Shown here: piece by piece, positions 50,481-59,911 of the stretch
How positions within the stretch are numbered: the stretch's first letter is position 1
Layout: each line of letters starts with the position of its first letter
Source: RUG11198 sp964600615
GTDB taxonomy: Bacteria; Bacillota_I; Bacilli_A; RF39; UBA660
NCBI GenBank assembly: GCA_964600615.1
Contig: CAZRJK010000004.1
Location: 1 to 64,000, forward strand
DNA length: 64,000 nt
Direction of reading: 5' to 3'
Notes under the pieces: generated by a model
The model's input: the letters and a program-made list of their open reading frames with translations, nothing else
Told to the model about the DNA's origin: nothing
The model's database searches: none
Translations under genes and position numbers: made by a program

Positions 50481-51565
50481 CCTATCTTAATTAATTTAGC
50501 ATGTACTACTGTTCTTTCAGTATCAGAATAACAAGTACTTAAAGTAAGTATCTTATCATTTTTACCTAATGAAGTATTAAAATCATATAAACTTCTTTCT
50601 TTAATTATATCCAAAAATTTTAAATATTCTTCATCAGAATTAAAAGAAGTAGTAATATAATAATCTTCTGTCTTTATTTTATATACAGAAAATATCTGCC
50701 ACATTGTATTCTCGTTTTCCAAAGAAATTCTAATAATATGATTATCTCTATCATTATACCAAGAAGATTTCAACACTTTAGATAAAGAGCCAAACATAGA
50801 TTTATCTAATCTACTATGAGCATAAATAATACTATTTTTATTATCAAAATTACTATTATTACGATAATCTAAAAATAACCAACCAGCCTCATTATAAGTC
50901 CTATCAATAGAATGATTTAAATAATAATCATTATTATCAGTCTGTACAAATGGATAATTAATATTAGTATTATTAACATTTATCCAACCAACTATATTAC
51001 TATATTCTTTCTTTAATTTACTAATATCTACATCTATCAAAGGAAATCTAATATAATACCAGTAAGGATTATTTAAATCATCTGCTTTCGACACTAAAGA
51101 AGTTTTATCATTATCGTCTACCTCTAAAACCTCAACTTTGTCATAAATAGACCCAACCTTATTATTAGTTTTATTATTATCCATAAACCAACATAATATC
51201 TTATATCCCGATATACCAATTAATACTAAAAAGAAAATAATAAGTACAATGAAAAATACATTATTTTTTTTCTTTTTATTTTTCTTTATATTCTTTTTTT
51301 CTTCTAATTTATTTAAAGGAATATTACCAGTCCAAAAATCCTCATTAATTTTAGGATTATTATTATTAATGGCCCTAGTTTTTTCTACATTTGTTCTATT
51401 TGAATTAATTTTAGGATTAATATTAATTTCTTTAGGTTTTTCTATATTTATTTTATTAAAACTCTTCTTAGCTTCTTCTTCTCTTAACTTTTTTATATCA
51501 CTTAAAATAATTCTATGCGTATCTTCCAAAGAAGCATGCCTAGGAATATAACTTTTTTTCTTCAT
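50468..51565 (-). CDS. Class B-type sortase
   Basis: A 365-residue protein with a long charged cytoplasmic N-terminus (1-100, Lys/Asn rich), one membrane helix (VFFIVLIIFFLVLIGISGYKIL) and a sortase domain. Catalytic His is in SIIYAHSRLDKSMFG, Cys in LTLSTCYSD and Arg in TERTVVHAKLIK. NYPFVQTDNNDYYLNH and the long loop support class B. It anchors surface proteins or assembles pili. No LPXTG-like substrate is in the window; the two surface proteins found lack the motif. The start follows AAGAAGG. Confidence 0.9.
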   Translation of the reverse strand: MKKKSYIPRHASLEDTHRIILSDIKKLREEEAKKSFNKINIEKPKEININPKINSNRTNVEKTRAINNNNPKINEDFWTGNIPLNKLEEKKNIKKNKKKKNNVFFIVLIIFFLVLIGISGYKILCWFMDNNKTNNKVGSIYDKVEVLEVDDNDKTSLVSKADDLNNPYWYYIRFPLIDVDISKLKKEYSNIVGWINVNNTNINYPFVQTDNNDYYLNHSIDRTYNEAGWLFLDYRNNSNFDNKNSIIYAHSRLDKSMFGSLSKVLKSSWYNDRDNHIIRISLENENTMWQIFSVYKIKTEDYYITTSFNSDEEYLKFLDIIKERSLYDFNTSLGKNDKILTLSTCYSDTERTVVHAKLIKIGKKD

Positions 51566-51603
51566 CCTAAAACCTTCTTCCTACTTTAAATAATTATACC
51601 ATA

Positions 51604-51633
51604 AAAAAATAAATAATAATATTATTTATTCTT
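51604..51633 (-). terminator. Terminator after ylbL
   Basis: AATAAATAATA/TATTATTTATT inverted repeat and seven T on the minus strand; overlaps the ylbL stop. Confidence 0.65.
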
Positions 51634-52605
51634 TTTTAAATATTTAATAGCATCATCAAAAGTCTTAACTTCAACTACTTCCATATCATACTTATGTTTT
51701 TTAACTACCTTCACAGCTTCTTTATAATTACCACTAGGTACTAATATTATATCAATATTATTCTTAGCAGCTCCCATTATCTTATACTTAATACCATCTA
51801 TCTCTCCAACAGTACCATTCATAGATATAGTACCAGTACCAGCTATTCTTCTTCCCTTAACAATATCATCATCTGCTATCTTAGTATACATACTAAGAGC
51901 CATCATAAATCCTCCAGAAGAACCAGATTCACTCTTTTTAAACTTAATATTAAGTTCTGGATTAGCTTCATAAACATAATCAGAAAGAATAATAACACCT
52001 ATCATCTTTTTATTATCTTCTTCTTTTACTTCTACAGGAACTTCTATCTCCTTGTTATTTCTCTTAACCTTAAAATCAATAATATTTCCAACTTCTTTAT
52101 TATTAATTATCTCTTTTATTTCACTAATACTTTCTACCTTTTTCTTATCTACTTCTAATATTTCATCACCAATAAGAAGATTATTAGAAATAGTTACACT
52201 AGCAACATAATGCTTTTTGTCTTTTACTTCTAATTCTTTACCACTAGCTTTATACGCCACATACATTGCACTATCAATAGAATTTTCTAACATTAATTTA
52301 TTTCTAATATTAATCTCTTTCATACTTTCATTACTAATCTGATATTCCTTAACACTTGCTACATCCCAATTAGGAATAACATAACTAAGTAAATAAGTTG
52401 GTATAGTAGCAACCGTCTCAGATACATAAAGCATATTTAAACTACCATTAATATCATTACAACTATCACAATCTATTCGATCATTTATCTCTATAGTACC
52501 CCCAGGCATATTAATATAATATGGTAATTTAATATTAAAAATAACAAATATAATTATCAAACTAATAATAAACCATAAATCTTCCTTTAACATCTTCTTA
52601 AACAT
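51622..52605 (-). CDS. ylbL: PDZ and Lon-type protease YlbL/SepM
   Basis: A 327-residue membrane-anchored protease. An N-terminal helix (WFIISLIIIFVIFNIKL) precedes a PDZ domain (about 110-205) and a Lon-type S16 domain with catalytic Ser in SGSSGGFMMALSMY and Lys in DGIKYKIMGAA; RRIAGTGTISMNGTVGEIDG is conserved. Such proteins cut exported peptides (SepM) or damage-induced inhibitors (YlbL). It is divergent from ylbJ, keeping the B. subtilis ylb neighbourhood. The start MFKKMLKED follows GAGGGTG. Confidence 0.9.
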   Translation of the reverse strand: MFKKMLKEDLWFIISLIIIFVIFNIKLPYYINMPGGTIEINDRIDCDSCNDINGSLNMLYVSETVATIPTYLLSYVIPNWDVASVKEYQISNESMKEINIRNKLMLENSIDSAMYVAYKASGKELEVKDKKHYVASVTISNNLLIGDEILEVDKKKVESISEIKEIINNKEVGNIIDFKVKRNNKEIEVPVEVKEEDNKKMIGVIILSDYVYEANPELNIKFKKSESGSSGGFMMALSMYTKIADDDIVKGRRIAGTGTISMNGTVGEIDGIKYKIMGAAKNNIDIILVPSGNYKEAVKVVKKHKYDMEVVEVKTFDDAIKYLKKNK

Positions 52606-52634
52606 AAAAACACCCTCTCTTAATATAATTAAAT

Positions 52635-53564
52635 ATGAAAACAAAATTTATAAATACTATTATAATACTATTATGTATTATAACCATAATAGAAATATTC
52701 TTAAATAAATTATTAATCTTTAACACTATATCATATTCTTTAAATATCTGGATAAATTCCTTAATACCCTCATTATTTCCCTTCTTCATAATATCAGATA
52801 TTCTAATTAATTATAACATAACTAATTATATACCTCCAATAATAAAAAATATATTTAAAAAATTATTTAATGTCTCAGACAATATTATAACTATCTTCTT
52901 TCTTTCAATTCTATCAGGATTCCCCTCCTCAGCTAGAAATATAAAACTAATGCTAGATAAAAAATTAATTACACCTAAAGAAGCAACCCATACCCTTATA
53001 TTTACTCACTTCTCTAACCCAATATTTATCCTAGGAACAATATCTATATTATTTTTACATAACAAAACCCTAGGTATAATAATACTATTATCTCACTATA
53101 TACCAAACATATTACTAGGAATATTTACAAGAAAACTAAATACACCTAGCAATAATAAAAGAAGAAAAGAAGAAAGACATAACTTTCCTCAAATATTAAT
53201 TAATTCTATTAAAAAATCATTAGATACAATTCTCCTAATCTTCGGTATATTATCTATCTGTCTAGTAATATCATCATTATTAATAAACAGATTAAATCTA
53301 AATTCCTATAACTCAACTATTCTAAAATGCTTATTAGAAATAACTATGGGATTAAAATCTCTATCAGAATTAAATATACCTAATATCTATAAAACAATAA
53401 TATCTAGTATGACCCTATCCTTTGGTGGATTATCTATCCATATTCAAGTATTATCCTTTATAAATGAATATAATATTTCTTATAAAACATTCTTTATCTC
53501 CAGAATATATCATTCAATTTTATCAGGAATACTAGCCTATATCTTATATATAATAATTATATAA
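52635..53564 (+). CDS. ylbJ: Sporulation integral membrane protein YlbJ
   Basis: A 309-residue membrane protein with about eight helices. SLNIWINSLIPSLFPFFIISDIL, ILSGFPSSARNIKLMLDKKLIT and THFSNPIFILGTI are typical YlbJ motifs (a nucleoside-recognition relative). YlbJ is controlled by sigma-E and needed for spore cortex. The ATG has no Shine-Dalgarno sequence upstream, as with spoVB. It overlaps the feoB end by eight bases, convergent. Confidence 0.9.
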   Translation: MKTKFINTIIILLCIITIIEIFLNKLLIFNTISYSLNIWINSLIPSLFPFFIISDILINYNITNYIPPIIKNIFKKLFNVSDNIITIFFLSILSGFPSSARNIKLMLDKKLITPKEATHTLIFTHFSNPIFILGTISILFLHNKTLGIIILLSHYIPNILLGIFTRKLNTPSNNKRRKEERHNFPQILINSIKKSLDTILLIFGILSICLVISSLLINRLNLNSYNSTILKCLLEITMGLKSLSELNIPNIYKTIISSMTLSFGGLSIHIQVLSFINEYNISYKTFFISRIYHSILSGILAYILYIIII

Positions 53565-55377
53565 ATAAATTAACTATAAAACATAAAATAAAACCAATAA
53601 CTAAAGGAATAATAAAAGATAAAAAAGTATAATACCAACTATTAGTCTCTTTCTTTATCGTAAGTAAAGTGGTACCACAAGGAAAATGAAATAAACTAAA
53701 AATAACAAAACATATAGCAGTAACCAAAGACCAATTATTATTTATTAGTATATTCTTTAAACTATCTAAACTATCATAATTAGTTAAAGTACCAGTCTTT
53801 AAATAAATCATAAGAATAATAGGAAGCACAATCTCATTAGCAGGCATTCCCAAAAAGAATGAAAGCAATATAACACCATCTAATCCCATAATATAACCAA
53901 TAGGATTTAAATAATTACTAATTAAACTAATTATATTAATATTATTAATATATATATTAGTAAGCAAATATATAATAATACCCATAGGAAGTGTAACAAC
54001 AATAGCTCTTCCTAATACAAATATTGTTCTATCTAAAATACTACTAACAATAACCTTACCAAATTTAATTCTCCTATAATCTGGAAGATCTAAAATAAAA
54101 GCCTTATTATCATTAGGAAATAAATATTTAGCTAATAACTTACAAACAATAAAAGTAACACCAACACTAAGAGCAATAACTAGCACTAATATTAAAGCCA
54201 CCAAAAAACTATTACTATATCCAATAAAAAACATAGAAATAATTGCTATAATAACAGGATATCTCCCATTACAAGGCATAAAACTATTAGTAATAATAGC
54301 AATTATTCTATCCCTCTTACTATCTATAATCCTAGTACCAGTAACCCCAACCGCATTACATCCAATACCCATACACATTGTCAAACATTGTTTACCACAA
54401 ACATTACACTTATTAAACATACTATCCATATTAAAAGCAATTCTAGGAAGTAATCCCATATCCTCCATAATAGTAAATAAAGGAAAAAATATCATCATTG
54501 GAGGAAGCATTACCGATACTACCCAAGCTGTAGTCCTATACATACCATAAACAATCATATCTCTAAAAAAACTAGGTAAAAATAATAATATATTATATAT
54601 TTTATCCTCTAATCCAAATAAAAAATTAGATAACCACATACTAGGATAATTACTACCAACAATAGTTAACCAAAATATAAAGAATAACATAGCTAACATA
54701 ATTGGAATACTAAAAAACTTACTAGTAATAATCTTATCAATCTTTCTTTCCCTATTAATATACTTATTATTACTAACCCAAACACACATCTTATATATAT
54801 CATGACACAAATATATTATCTTAGAACATTTATCATCATCACTAATTAAACCATAATTAAAAGTATATTTATCATTATAACCATTATAGCTTACATCACG
54901 AATACTATTAAGCATCTCATCCATACCTAGTTTATAAGTAGCAGAAGTTCCTACTACTTTTATTTTTAAAATACTAGCTAACTTATCTAAATCTATATCT
55001 ATTCCCTTTTTCTTAGCTTCATCCATTAAATTAACCACCATTACAACCCTAGGATTAATCTCTAATATCTGTAAAACTAAATTTAAACTTCTCTTTAAAT
55101 TAACCGCACTACAAACAACTACTATACAATCAATATTATTATCTAATATTTTCTTTCTAGCAATTACCTCTTCAGAAGAATGAGTAATTAAAGAATACAT
55201 TCCCGGTAAATCATAAATATTATAATAATCATTATCAAAATAATAACTCCCACAAGCATTATCAACAGTCTTACCAGACCAATTACCAGTATGCTGCTTA
55301 AGACCAGTTAAATAATTAAATATTGTACTCTTCCCTACATTAGGATTACCTGCTAAAACAATATTAAAATTCCTCAT
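53557..55377 (-). CDS. feoB: Ferrous iron transporter FeoB
   Basis: A 606-residue protein, slightly shorter than usual. The N-terminal G domain has GNPNVGKST (9-17), DLPGMYSL and NLMDEAKKKG; then a helical linker and about eight membrane helices with the Gate motifs PRIAFNMDSMF, CNAVGVTGTRII and MPCNGRYPV. It imports Fe(II) under anaerobic conditions. The start MRNFNIVLAGN overlaps feoA by 14 bases. No Fur box was found upstream of feoA. Confidence 0.96.
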   Translation of the reverse strand: MRNFNIVLAGNPNVGKSTIFNYLTGLKQHTGNWSGKTVDNACGSYYFDNDYYNIYDLPGMYSLITHSSEEVIARKKILDNNIDCIVVVCSAVNLKRSLNLVLQILEINPRVVMVVNLMDEAKKKGIDIDLDKLASILKIKVVGTSATYKLGMDEMLNSIRDVSYNGYNDKYTFNYGLISDDDKCSKIIYLCHDIYKMCVWVSNNKYINRERKIDKIITSKFFSIPIMLAMLFFIFWLTIVGSNYPSMWLSNFLFGLEDKIYNILLFLPSFFRDMIVYGMYRTTAWVVSVMLPPMMIFFPLFTIMEDMGLLPRIAFNMDSMFNKCNVCGKQCLTMCMGIGCNAVGVTGTRIIDSKRDRIIAIITNSFMPCNGRYPVIIAIISMFFIGYSNSFLVALILVLVIALSVGVTFIVCKLLAKYLFPNDNKAFILDLPDYRRIKFGKVIVSSILDRTIFVLGRAIVVTLPMGIIIYLLTNIYINNINIISLISNYLNPIGYIMGLDGVILLSFFLGMPANEIVLPIILMIYLKTGTLTNYDSLDSLKNILINNNWSLVTAICFVIFSLFHFPCGTTLLTIKKETNSWYYTFLSFIIPLVIGFILCFIVNLFI

Positions 55378-55594
55378 ATATAACTTTAATCCCCTTAACA
55401 TCCCTATTTCTTATCGCAATCAAACTATCCATAATCATATAAGCAGAAATTCCCTTACCAATATCCTCTAAATAACGAATAATTTCAATTCCAGGAACAA
55501 TTCCAATATCCATAAATCTTCTCTTTATATCTTTATTAACATCTACACTCTTAATAATACCCTTCCTCTCCAGTTCCATATCACATAAATCCAT
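55364..55594 (-). CDS. feoA: Ferrous iron transport protein FeoA
   Basis: A 76-residue SH3-like FeoA: RRFMDIGIVPGIEIIRYLEDIGKGISAYMIMDSLIAIRNRDV. It assists FeoB at the cytoplasmic side. Ribosome site AGGTGG. First gene of feoAB, preceded by a 220-base AT-rich spacer shared with the divergent 55816 gene. Confidence 0.93.
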   Translation of the reverse strand: MDLCDMELERKGIIKSVDVNKDIKRRFMDIGIVPGIEIIRYLEDIGKGISAYMIMDSLIAIRNRDVKGIKVIYEEF

Positions 55595-55767
55595 ATAACC
55601 ACCTATAATAATCTATGATGAAAAAAAATATTTGCTATTTTTATTAGAAATAACTAAAAATATAATTTAGAACAATAAATAATACTAAATATTATGTTTG
55701 ACAACTAAAACAATTCCAAAAATACAGTATAGACCCATTATTTATTCTAAAAATTAATTCTTTCTAT

Positions 55768-55796
55768 TTGCTTACATTAAAGATATATGCTATTAT
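55768..55796 (+). promoter_or_regulatory. Promoter of the small gene before the germination gene
   Basis: TTGCTT (55768-55773), 17 bases, TATTAT with upstream TGC (extended -10, 55791-55796), 20 bases before the ATG at 55816. Confidence 0.6.
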
Positions 55797-55815
55797 TACA
55801 AAAAGGAGTAATATT

Positions 55816-56067
55816 ATGAAAGAAAGACCAACCATAAATTCTGATACCTTTTCTAAAATATTTAAAAATAAAAAAGACTTATTAGCCCAATTAGCTTCCT
55901 CCCTAACCCATAAAAATATAAATACTTACCTAAACAACATAACAACAGATATAACTAATAAAGAAAAATTAAAATATATAATAACTATGCCTAATGATAA
56001 TACTATAATAATAACAAACACTATAAATAATAAAGAAACAATAATTAATCTAAACAAAGAAAAATAA
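55816..56067 (+). CDS. Hypothetical protein, 83 aa
   Basis: Not recognised. It begins MKERPTINSDTFSKIFKNKKDLLAQLASSL and continues with Asn/Ile/Thr-rich sequence ending in repeated NTINNKETIINLNKEK. No signal or membrane segment. AAAAAGGAG precedes ATG and a clear promoter lies upstream. It is 45 bases before the GerA-type gene with no terminator visible, so the two may be transcribed together and this protein may have a sporulation role, by position only. Confidence 0.55.
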   Translation: MKERPTINSDTFSKIFKNKKDLLAQLASSLTHKNINTYLNNITTDITNKEKLKYIITMPNDNTIIITNTINNKETIINLNKEK

Positions 56068-56112
56068 CATATTTTTCTTTTTAATTTACCATAATAATTA
56101 TAGGTGAATTAT

Positions 56113-57546
56113 ATGAAAAATATAGAAATAATAATAAATAAATTAAAACAAGATACCAACAATGCAGAAGATATAACCTATAGAAAAAAAATATTTCTAA
56201 ATAAAACAATCTATATAATCTATAATGAATCCCTAACTGCCTCTAATAACATAAGCGATTTTATAATTAGAAGTCTAGATAACATAAAAAAAGAAGAAAA
56301 TATAATAAATACTATAATTAATAATATAGATAATTTCAAATCTAAAACAATAAATACTTATAAAGATATATGCTATTATTTAAACTATGGTTTTACTATC
56401 ATTTTAATTGAAAATGAAAGTAAAGCCATAGTCTTAGAAACTAAAAGAAATCTCTCTAGATCTATATCAACTCCCCAAACAGAAAAATCTCTAAGAGCCT
56501 CAATGGATTCTTTCACAGAAGACATGCAAACAAATATAGGATTAATTAGAAGAAGAATAAAATCTAATGATCTATGGATAAATTCCTATGAATTAGGAAA
56601 ATACACCAAAACAAAAATAAATATTCTATATATTAAATCTATTTATAAAAAAGAATATCTAAACAAAGTAACAAAAAAACTAAACCAAATAGATATTGAT
56701 GGGATAATTAATACCGGTACTATTAAAAACTTAATAACAGAAGAAAACAAAACAATATTTCCAACAATCATGACAACAGAAAGACCAGACAAAGTATCTG
56801 CTGCCCTTTTAAAAGGAAAAATAATAATTCTAATAGATACTTCTCCCTTTGCTATAATACTACCCGTATCACTAAATGATTTCTTTCTTCAAACAGAAGA
56901 TATATATAGTAAAAGTATAAATATATCATTAACTAGAATAATAAGATATTTATCCTTTTTTATAACCCTATTAACACCCGCTATTTATATAGCCATAACA
57001 ACCCAGAACCAAAACCTTCTACCCTTAAAAATGCTAACTAGCATTATAAAGCAAAGAAAAAACGTCCCCTTTTCCGTCTTTACAGAAGCTCTAATTATGC
57101 TAGTATCATTTGAAATATTAAAAGAAAGTGAATTAAGATTACCAAACTTTACCACTAGTTCTCTTTCCATAGTAGGAGCCCTAATCTTAGGTCAAGCATC
57201 TGTAGAAGCAGGAATAGTATCACCTATTATGATAATAGTAATTGCTATAACATCTATATCATCGTTATTATTAACAGAACCAGAACTAGCAAATAGTATT
57301 AGATGGTATAGACTATTATTTATGATATTAGCAAATCTATTAGGAATATCAGGAATAATAATCATACTTATATTATTAGTAATAGATTTAATTAGAACCA
57401 ATTCCTTTGGACTTCCCTATATGTATCCCTTTATACCTACCAACTTATATGGATTAAAAAATAGCATCATAAAATTCCCAATAAAAAAATTAGACAAAAG
57501 AGAAAAAATTCTCTCAAATAATACTATAAAATATAAGAAAAAATAA
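56113..57546 (+). CDS. GerA-family spore germination protein (SpoVAF-like)
   Basis: A 477-residue protein. An N-terminal soluble domain (1-270) has the family stretch NIGLIRRRIKSNDLW..., DGIINTGTIKNLI, FPTIMTTERPDKVSAALLKGKIIILIDTSPFAIILP, followed by 5-6 membrane helices with PAIYIAITT, ESELRLPNF and GALILGQASVEAGIVSP. GerA A-subunits sense germinants; the related SpoVAF sits in the dipicolinate channel operon. No B or C subunit genes are adjacent, which favours a SpoVAF-like or orphan role. Start MKNIEII follows AGGTGAA. Confidence 0.9.
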   Translation: MKNIEIIINKLKQDTNNAEDITYRKKIFLNKTIYIIYNESLTASNNISDFIIRSLDNIKKEENIINTIINNIDNFKSKTINTYKDICYYLNYGFTIILIENESKAIVLETKRNLSRSISTPQTEKSLRASMDSFTEDMQTNIGLIRRRIKSNDLWINSYELGKYTKTKINILYIKSIYKKEYLNKVTKKLNQIDIDGIINTGTIKNLITEENKTIFPTIMTTERPDKVSAALLKGKIIILIDTSPFAIILPVSLNDFFLQTEDIYSKSINISLTRIIRYLSFFITLLTPAIYIAITTQNQNLLPLKMLTSIIKQRKNVPFSVFTEALIMLVSFEILKESELRLPNFTTSSLSIVGALILGQASVEAGIVSPIMIIVIAITSISSLLLTEPELANSIRWYRLLFMILANLLGISGIIIILILLVIDLIRTNSFGLPYMYPFIPTNLYGLKNSIIKFPIKKLDKREKILSNNTIKYKKK

Positions 57547-57573
57547 AAAAAGAAAGATAAAATCTTTCTTTTT
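57547..57573. terminator. Bidirectional terminator between the germination gene and the M23 gene
   Basis: AAAAAGAAAGAT/ATCTTTCTTTTT inverted repeat with a three-base loop. Confidence 0.8.
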
Positions 57574-58774
57574 ATAATACCGCTCCTATACCCCACATAG
57601 CAGGGAAAAATCTCTTAGGATCAAAAGTATTTCCTTTAACTCCAGAACTTCCCACTAAATCAGAACCACTAGACATTGTAAAATGCAAATGTGCACCAGC
57701 AGTACAATGATCATGCCACTTATTAATTTCCGCTGTTCCGCCACCACTAGTACCTATAGTCTGTCCACCAGATACACGAGATCCATAACCAACATTACTA
57801 GTAAGTAAATGCATATACAAAGAAATATATTCTTGTCCCTGATAACTATGTAAAATTTGAACAACATATCCACCACAATGACAATTAGTATAAGATTGAC
57901 CAGTGTAGCTAGAATAACAACTAGCTCTATATCCCACACTACCAGCAAATACAACCTTACCAGGTCCAACAGCTTTTACAGCAGAACCCTCAGGAGTACC
58001 TAAATCAACAGCATAATGATACCTATTCTCATCCCAGCCATAATTAGACGATTGTCTAAAATGATTCAATGGGTAAGTCCAACCACTTACAGCAGGAATA
58101 CCATTACATTGAGTAATATCTGAATTTCTCTTACAACCAATAGATTCATAATATTTAATATTCTTTCTCTTAGCAGCTATTTGTTCTGCAATACTAAGTC
58201 CTGAATCATTTTCTTTTTGATATTGAAGTTGTAACATTGTAGACTTAGCTTGCAAATCTTTTTTCTTAGCCGCTAATTCTACTTGCTTATTTTTTAAATT
58301 AACCTTTTTAGCCTCTAATTCCTGTATTAGTTTATTTAATTCATCCATTAACTTCTTATTAGCTTCACTCATCTGTGTAACAACTGAATATCTATATATT
58401 AAATCAGTATAATCTTCAGCTTCAAATATATATTCAATCATACTAGTACCCTTACTATTAGCAATCTGCAAATATCTAAGCATCCTATTAGTTTCATCTT
58501 TCTTCTTAGCTATTTCCTCTTCACTAGCTTTAATATCTTTCTCCGCTTGAACTATATCACGTTCTGCCTGTGCTATTTCATTTTCAATATTAGTAATACT
58601 AGCTCTAACTTTATTTATCTCAGCCTGTGTCATATTAGCTTTTTTCTTAGCAGCATTATAACTACTCTCTAAATTAGCTAAATCATTATATAAATCCTGT
58701 AAAGTAGTTGCTTTAACAAAACTACAAGGAATAAACATTAAAATAAACAACAAAATAACTATTCTATGTTTCAC
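57572..58774 (-). CDS. Coiled-coil M23 peptidoglycan hydrolase
   Basis: A 400-residue exported protein. A signal peptide (1-22, ends FVKA) is followed by a long coiled coil (about 25-215, heptads rich in Ala/Lys/Glu) of the CwlO/PcsB/EnvC type and a C-terminal M23 domain with zinc ligands in RYHYAVDLG and GAHLHFTMS. Such proteins split the cell wall during elongation or division, often under FtsEX control; a sporulation role is possible. No FtsEX pair is adjacent. The start codon is GTG after GTAGGTGAT. Several Cys lie in the M23 domain (CYSS..NCHCGG). Confidence 0.88.
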   Translation of the reverse strand: MKHRIVILLFILMFIPCSFVKATTLQDLYNDLANLESSYNAAKKKANMTQAEINKVRASITNIENEIAQAERDIVQAEKDIKASEEEIAKKKDETNRMLRYLQIANSKGTSMIEYIFEAEDYTDLIYRYSVVTQMSEANKKLMDELNKLIQELEAKKVNLKNKQVELAAKKKDLQAKSTMLQLQYQKENDSGLSIAEQIAAKRKNIKYYESIGCKRNSDITQCNGIPAVSGWTYPLNHFRQSSNYGWDENRYHYAVDLGTPEGSAVKAVGPGKVVFAGSVGYRASCYSSYTGQSYTNCHCGGYVVQILHSYQGQEYISLYMHLLTSNVGYGSRVSGGQTIGTSGGGTAEINKWHDHCTAGAHLHFTMSSGSDLVGSSGVKGNTFDPKRFFPAMWGIGAVL

Positions 58775-58828
58775 CCTATCACCTACTTACATTTCATTAT
58801 AACCCATTAATAATTATTAGTCAATAAA

Positions 58829-59827
58829 CTATTTACCCTTCTTTTCAATTCCCAAATGCTTATATGCCATATCTGTAACCATTCTTCCCCTAGCAGTTCG
58901 CTTAAGTAAACCAATTTGTAACAAATATGGTTCATAAACATCAGATATAGTACTTACTTCTTCTCCAATCGAAGCAGCAAGAGCATCTAAACCAACAGGT
59001 CCTCCACTATATCTTTCAATAATAGCAATTAACAAATTATAGTCGGTATCATCTAACCCCATACTATCAACCTTTAATCTATCTAAAGACCTATTCATAA
59101 TATCTAAAGTAATAATATCACTTTCTTCTACCAAAGCAAAATCTCTAACTCTTTTAAATAATCTATTACAAACACGAGGAGTACCCCTACTTCTCCTAGC
59201 AAGTTCATAAGCAGCATCATCCTCTATAGACATAGTAAGAACTCTACTAGTTCTCTTAACTATCTGAAATAATTCTTCCTCAGTATAATAATTTAATTTA
59301 GAAATAATTCCAAATCTATCCCTTAAAGGACTAGACAAATCACCAGCCCTAGTAGTAGCCCCAATCAAAGTAAAAGGAGGCAAATTAATTCTAATATTTC
59401 TACTAGATCCTTCATTACCAACAACTATATCCAAACAATAATCTTCCATCGCTGGATATAATATCTCTTCAATAGCCCTAGGAATACGATGTATCTCATC
59501 AATAAATAATACATCTCCCTCTTCTAAAGTAGAAAGAATAGCCGCTAAATCACCACTCTTCTCTATAGAAGGACCACTAGCAGTCTTAATATTACTACCC
59601 AACTCATTAGCAATTATATATGCCAAAGTAGTCTTCCCCAAACCAGGAGGACCATATAACAATACATGATCTAAAGCTTCACCCCTAATTAAAGCACTCT
59701 TAATAAAAACTCTAATATTATCTTTAACATCAGATTGTCCAATATATTCTTCTAAACTCTGAGGTCTAATAGTAGCTTCATCCATATCTTCCTTTAACAT
59801 ATCACCAGTAATTATTCTCTCATCCAT
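58829..59827 (-). CDS. ruvB: Holliday junction helicase RuvB
   Basis: A 332-residue AAA+ ATPase. Walker A GPPGLGKTTLAY (near 60), Walker B LFIDEIHRI, arginine-finger region SSPLRDRFGI and the C-terminal winged helix ending in TARGRMVTDMAYKHLG. RuvB drives branch migration with RuvA. ruvA is not adjacent. Ribosome site AAGGAGG. Confidence 0.97.
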   Translation of the reverse strand: MDERIITGDMLKEDMDEATIRPQSLEEYIGQSDVKDNIRVFIKSALIRGEALDHVLLYGPPGLGKTTLAYIIANELGSNIKTASGPSIEKSGDLAAILSTLEEGDVLFIDEIHRIPRAIEEILYPAMEDYCLDIVVGNEGSSRNIRINLPPFTLIGATTRAGDLSSPLRDRFGIISKLNYYTEEELFQIVKRTSRVLTMSIEDDAAYELARRSRGTPRVCNRLFKRVRDFALVEESDIITLDIMNRSLDRLKVDSMGLDDTDYNLLIAIIERYSGGPVGLDALAASIGEEVSTISDVYEPYLLQIGLLKRTARGRMVTDMAYKHLGIEKKGK

Positions 59828-59885
59828 AACATTCCTCCTTCTAGTCTTAATAAAAGTATAACAGCCAATTATAAAATAGTCAATA

Positions 59886-59911
59886 AATTAACAAACAATT
59901 GTTTGTTAATT
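59886..59911 (-). terminator. Perfect palindrome, terminator of the 59910-61040 gene
   Basis: A 26-base perfect inverted repeat (AATTAACAAACAA and its complement) without loop, followed by TTTATT on the minus strand. It could also be a protein-binding dyad. Confidence 0.55.

Noticed and set aside
59886..59911. Perfect 26-base palindrome as an attachment site or operator
   Set aside because: Its place right at the stop of the 59910-61040 gene and the T-rich sequence beyond make a terminator more likely; no integrase or repeat partner is present.
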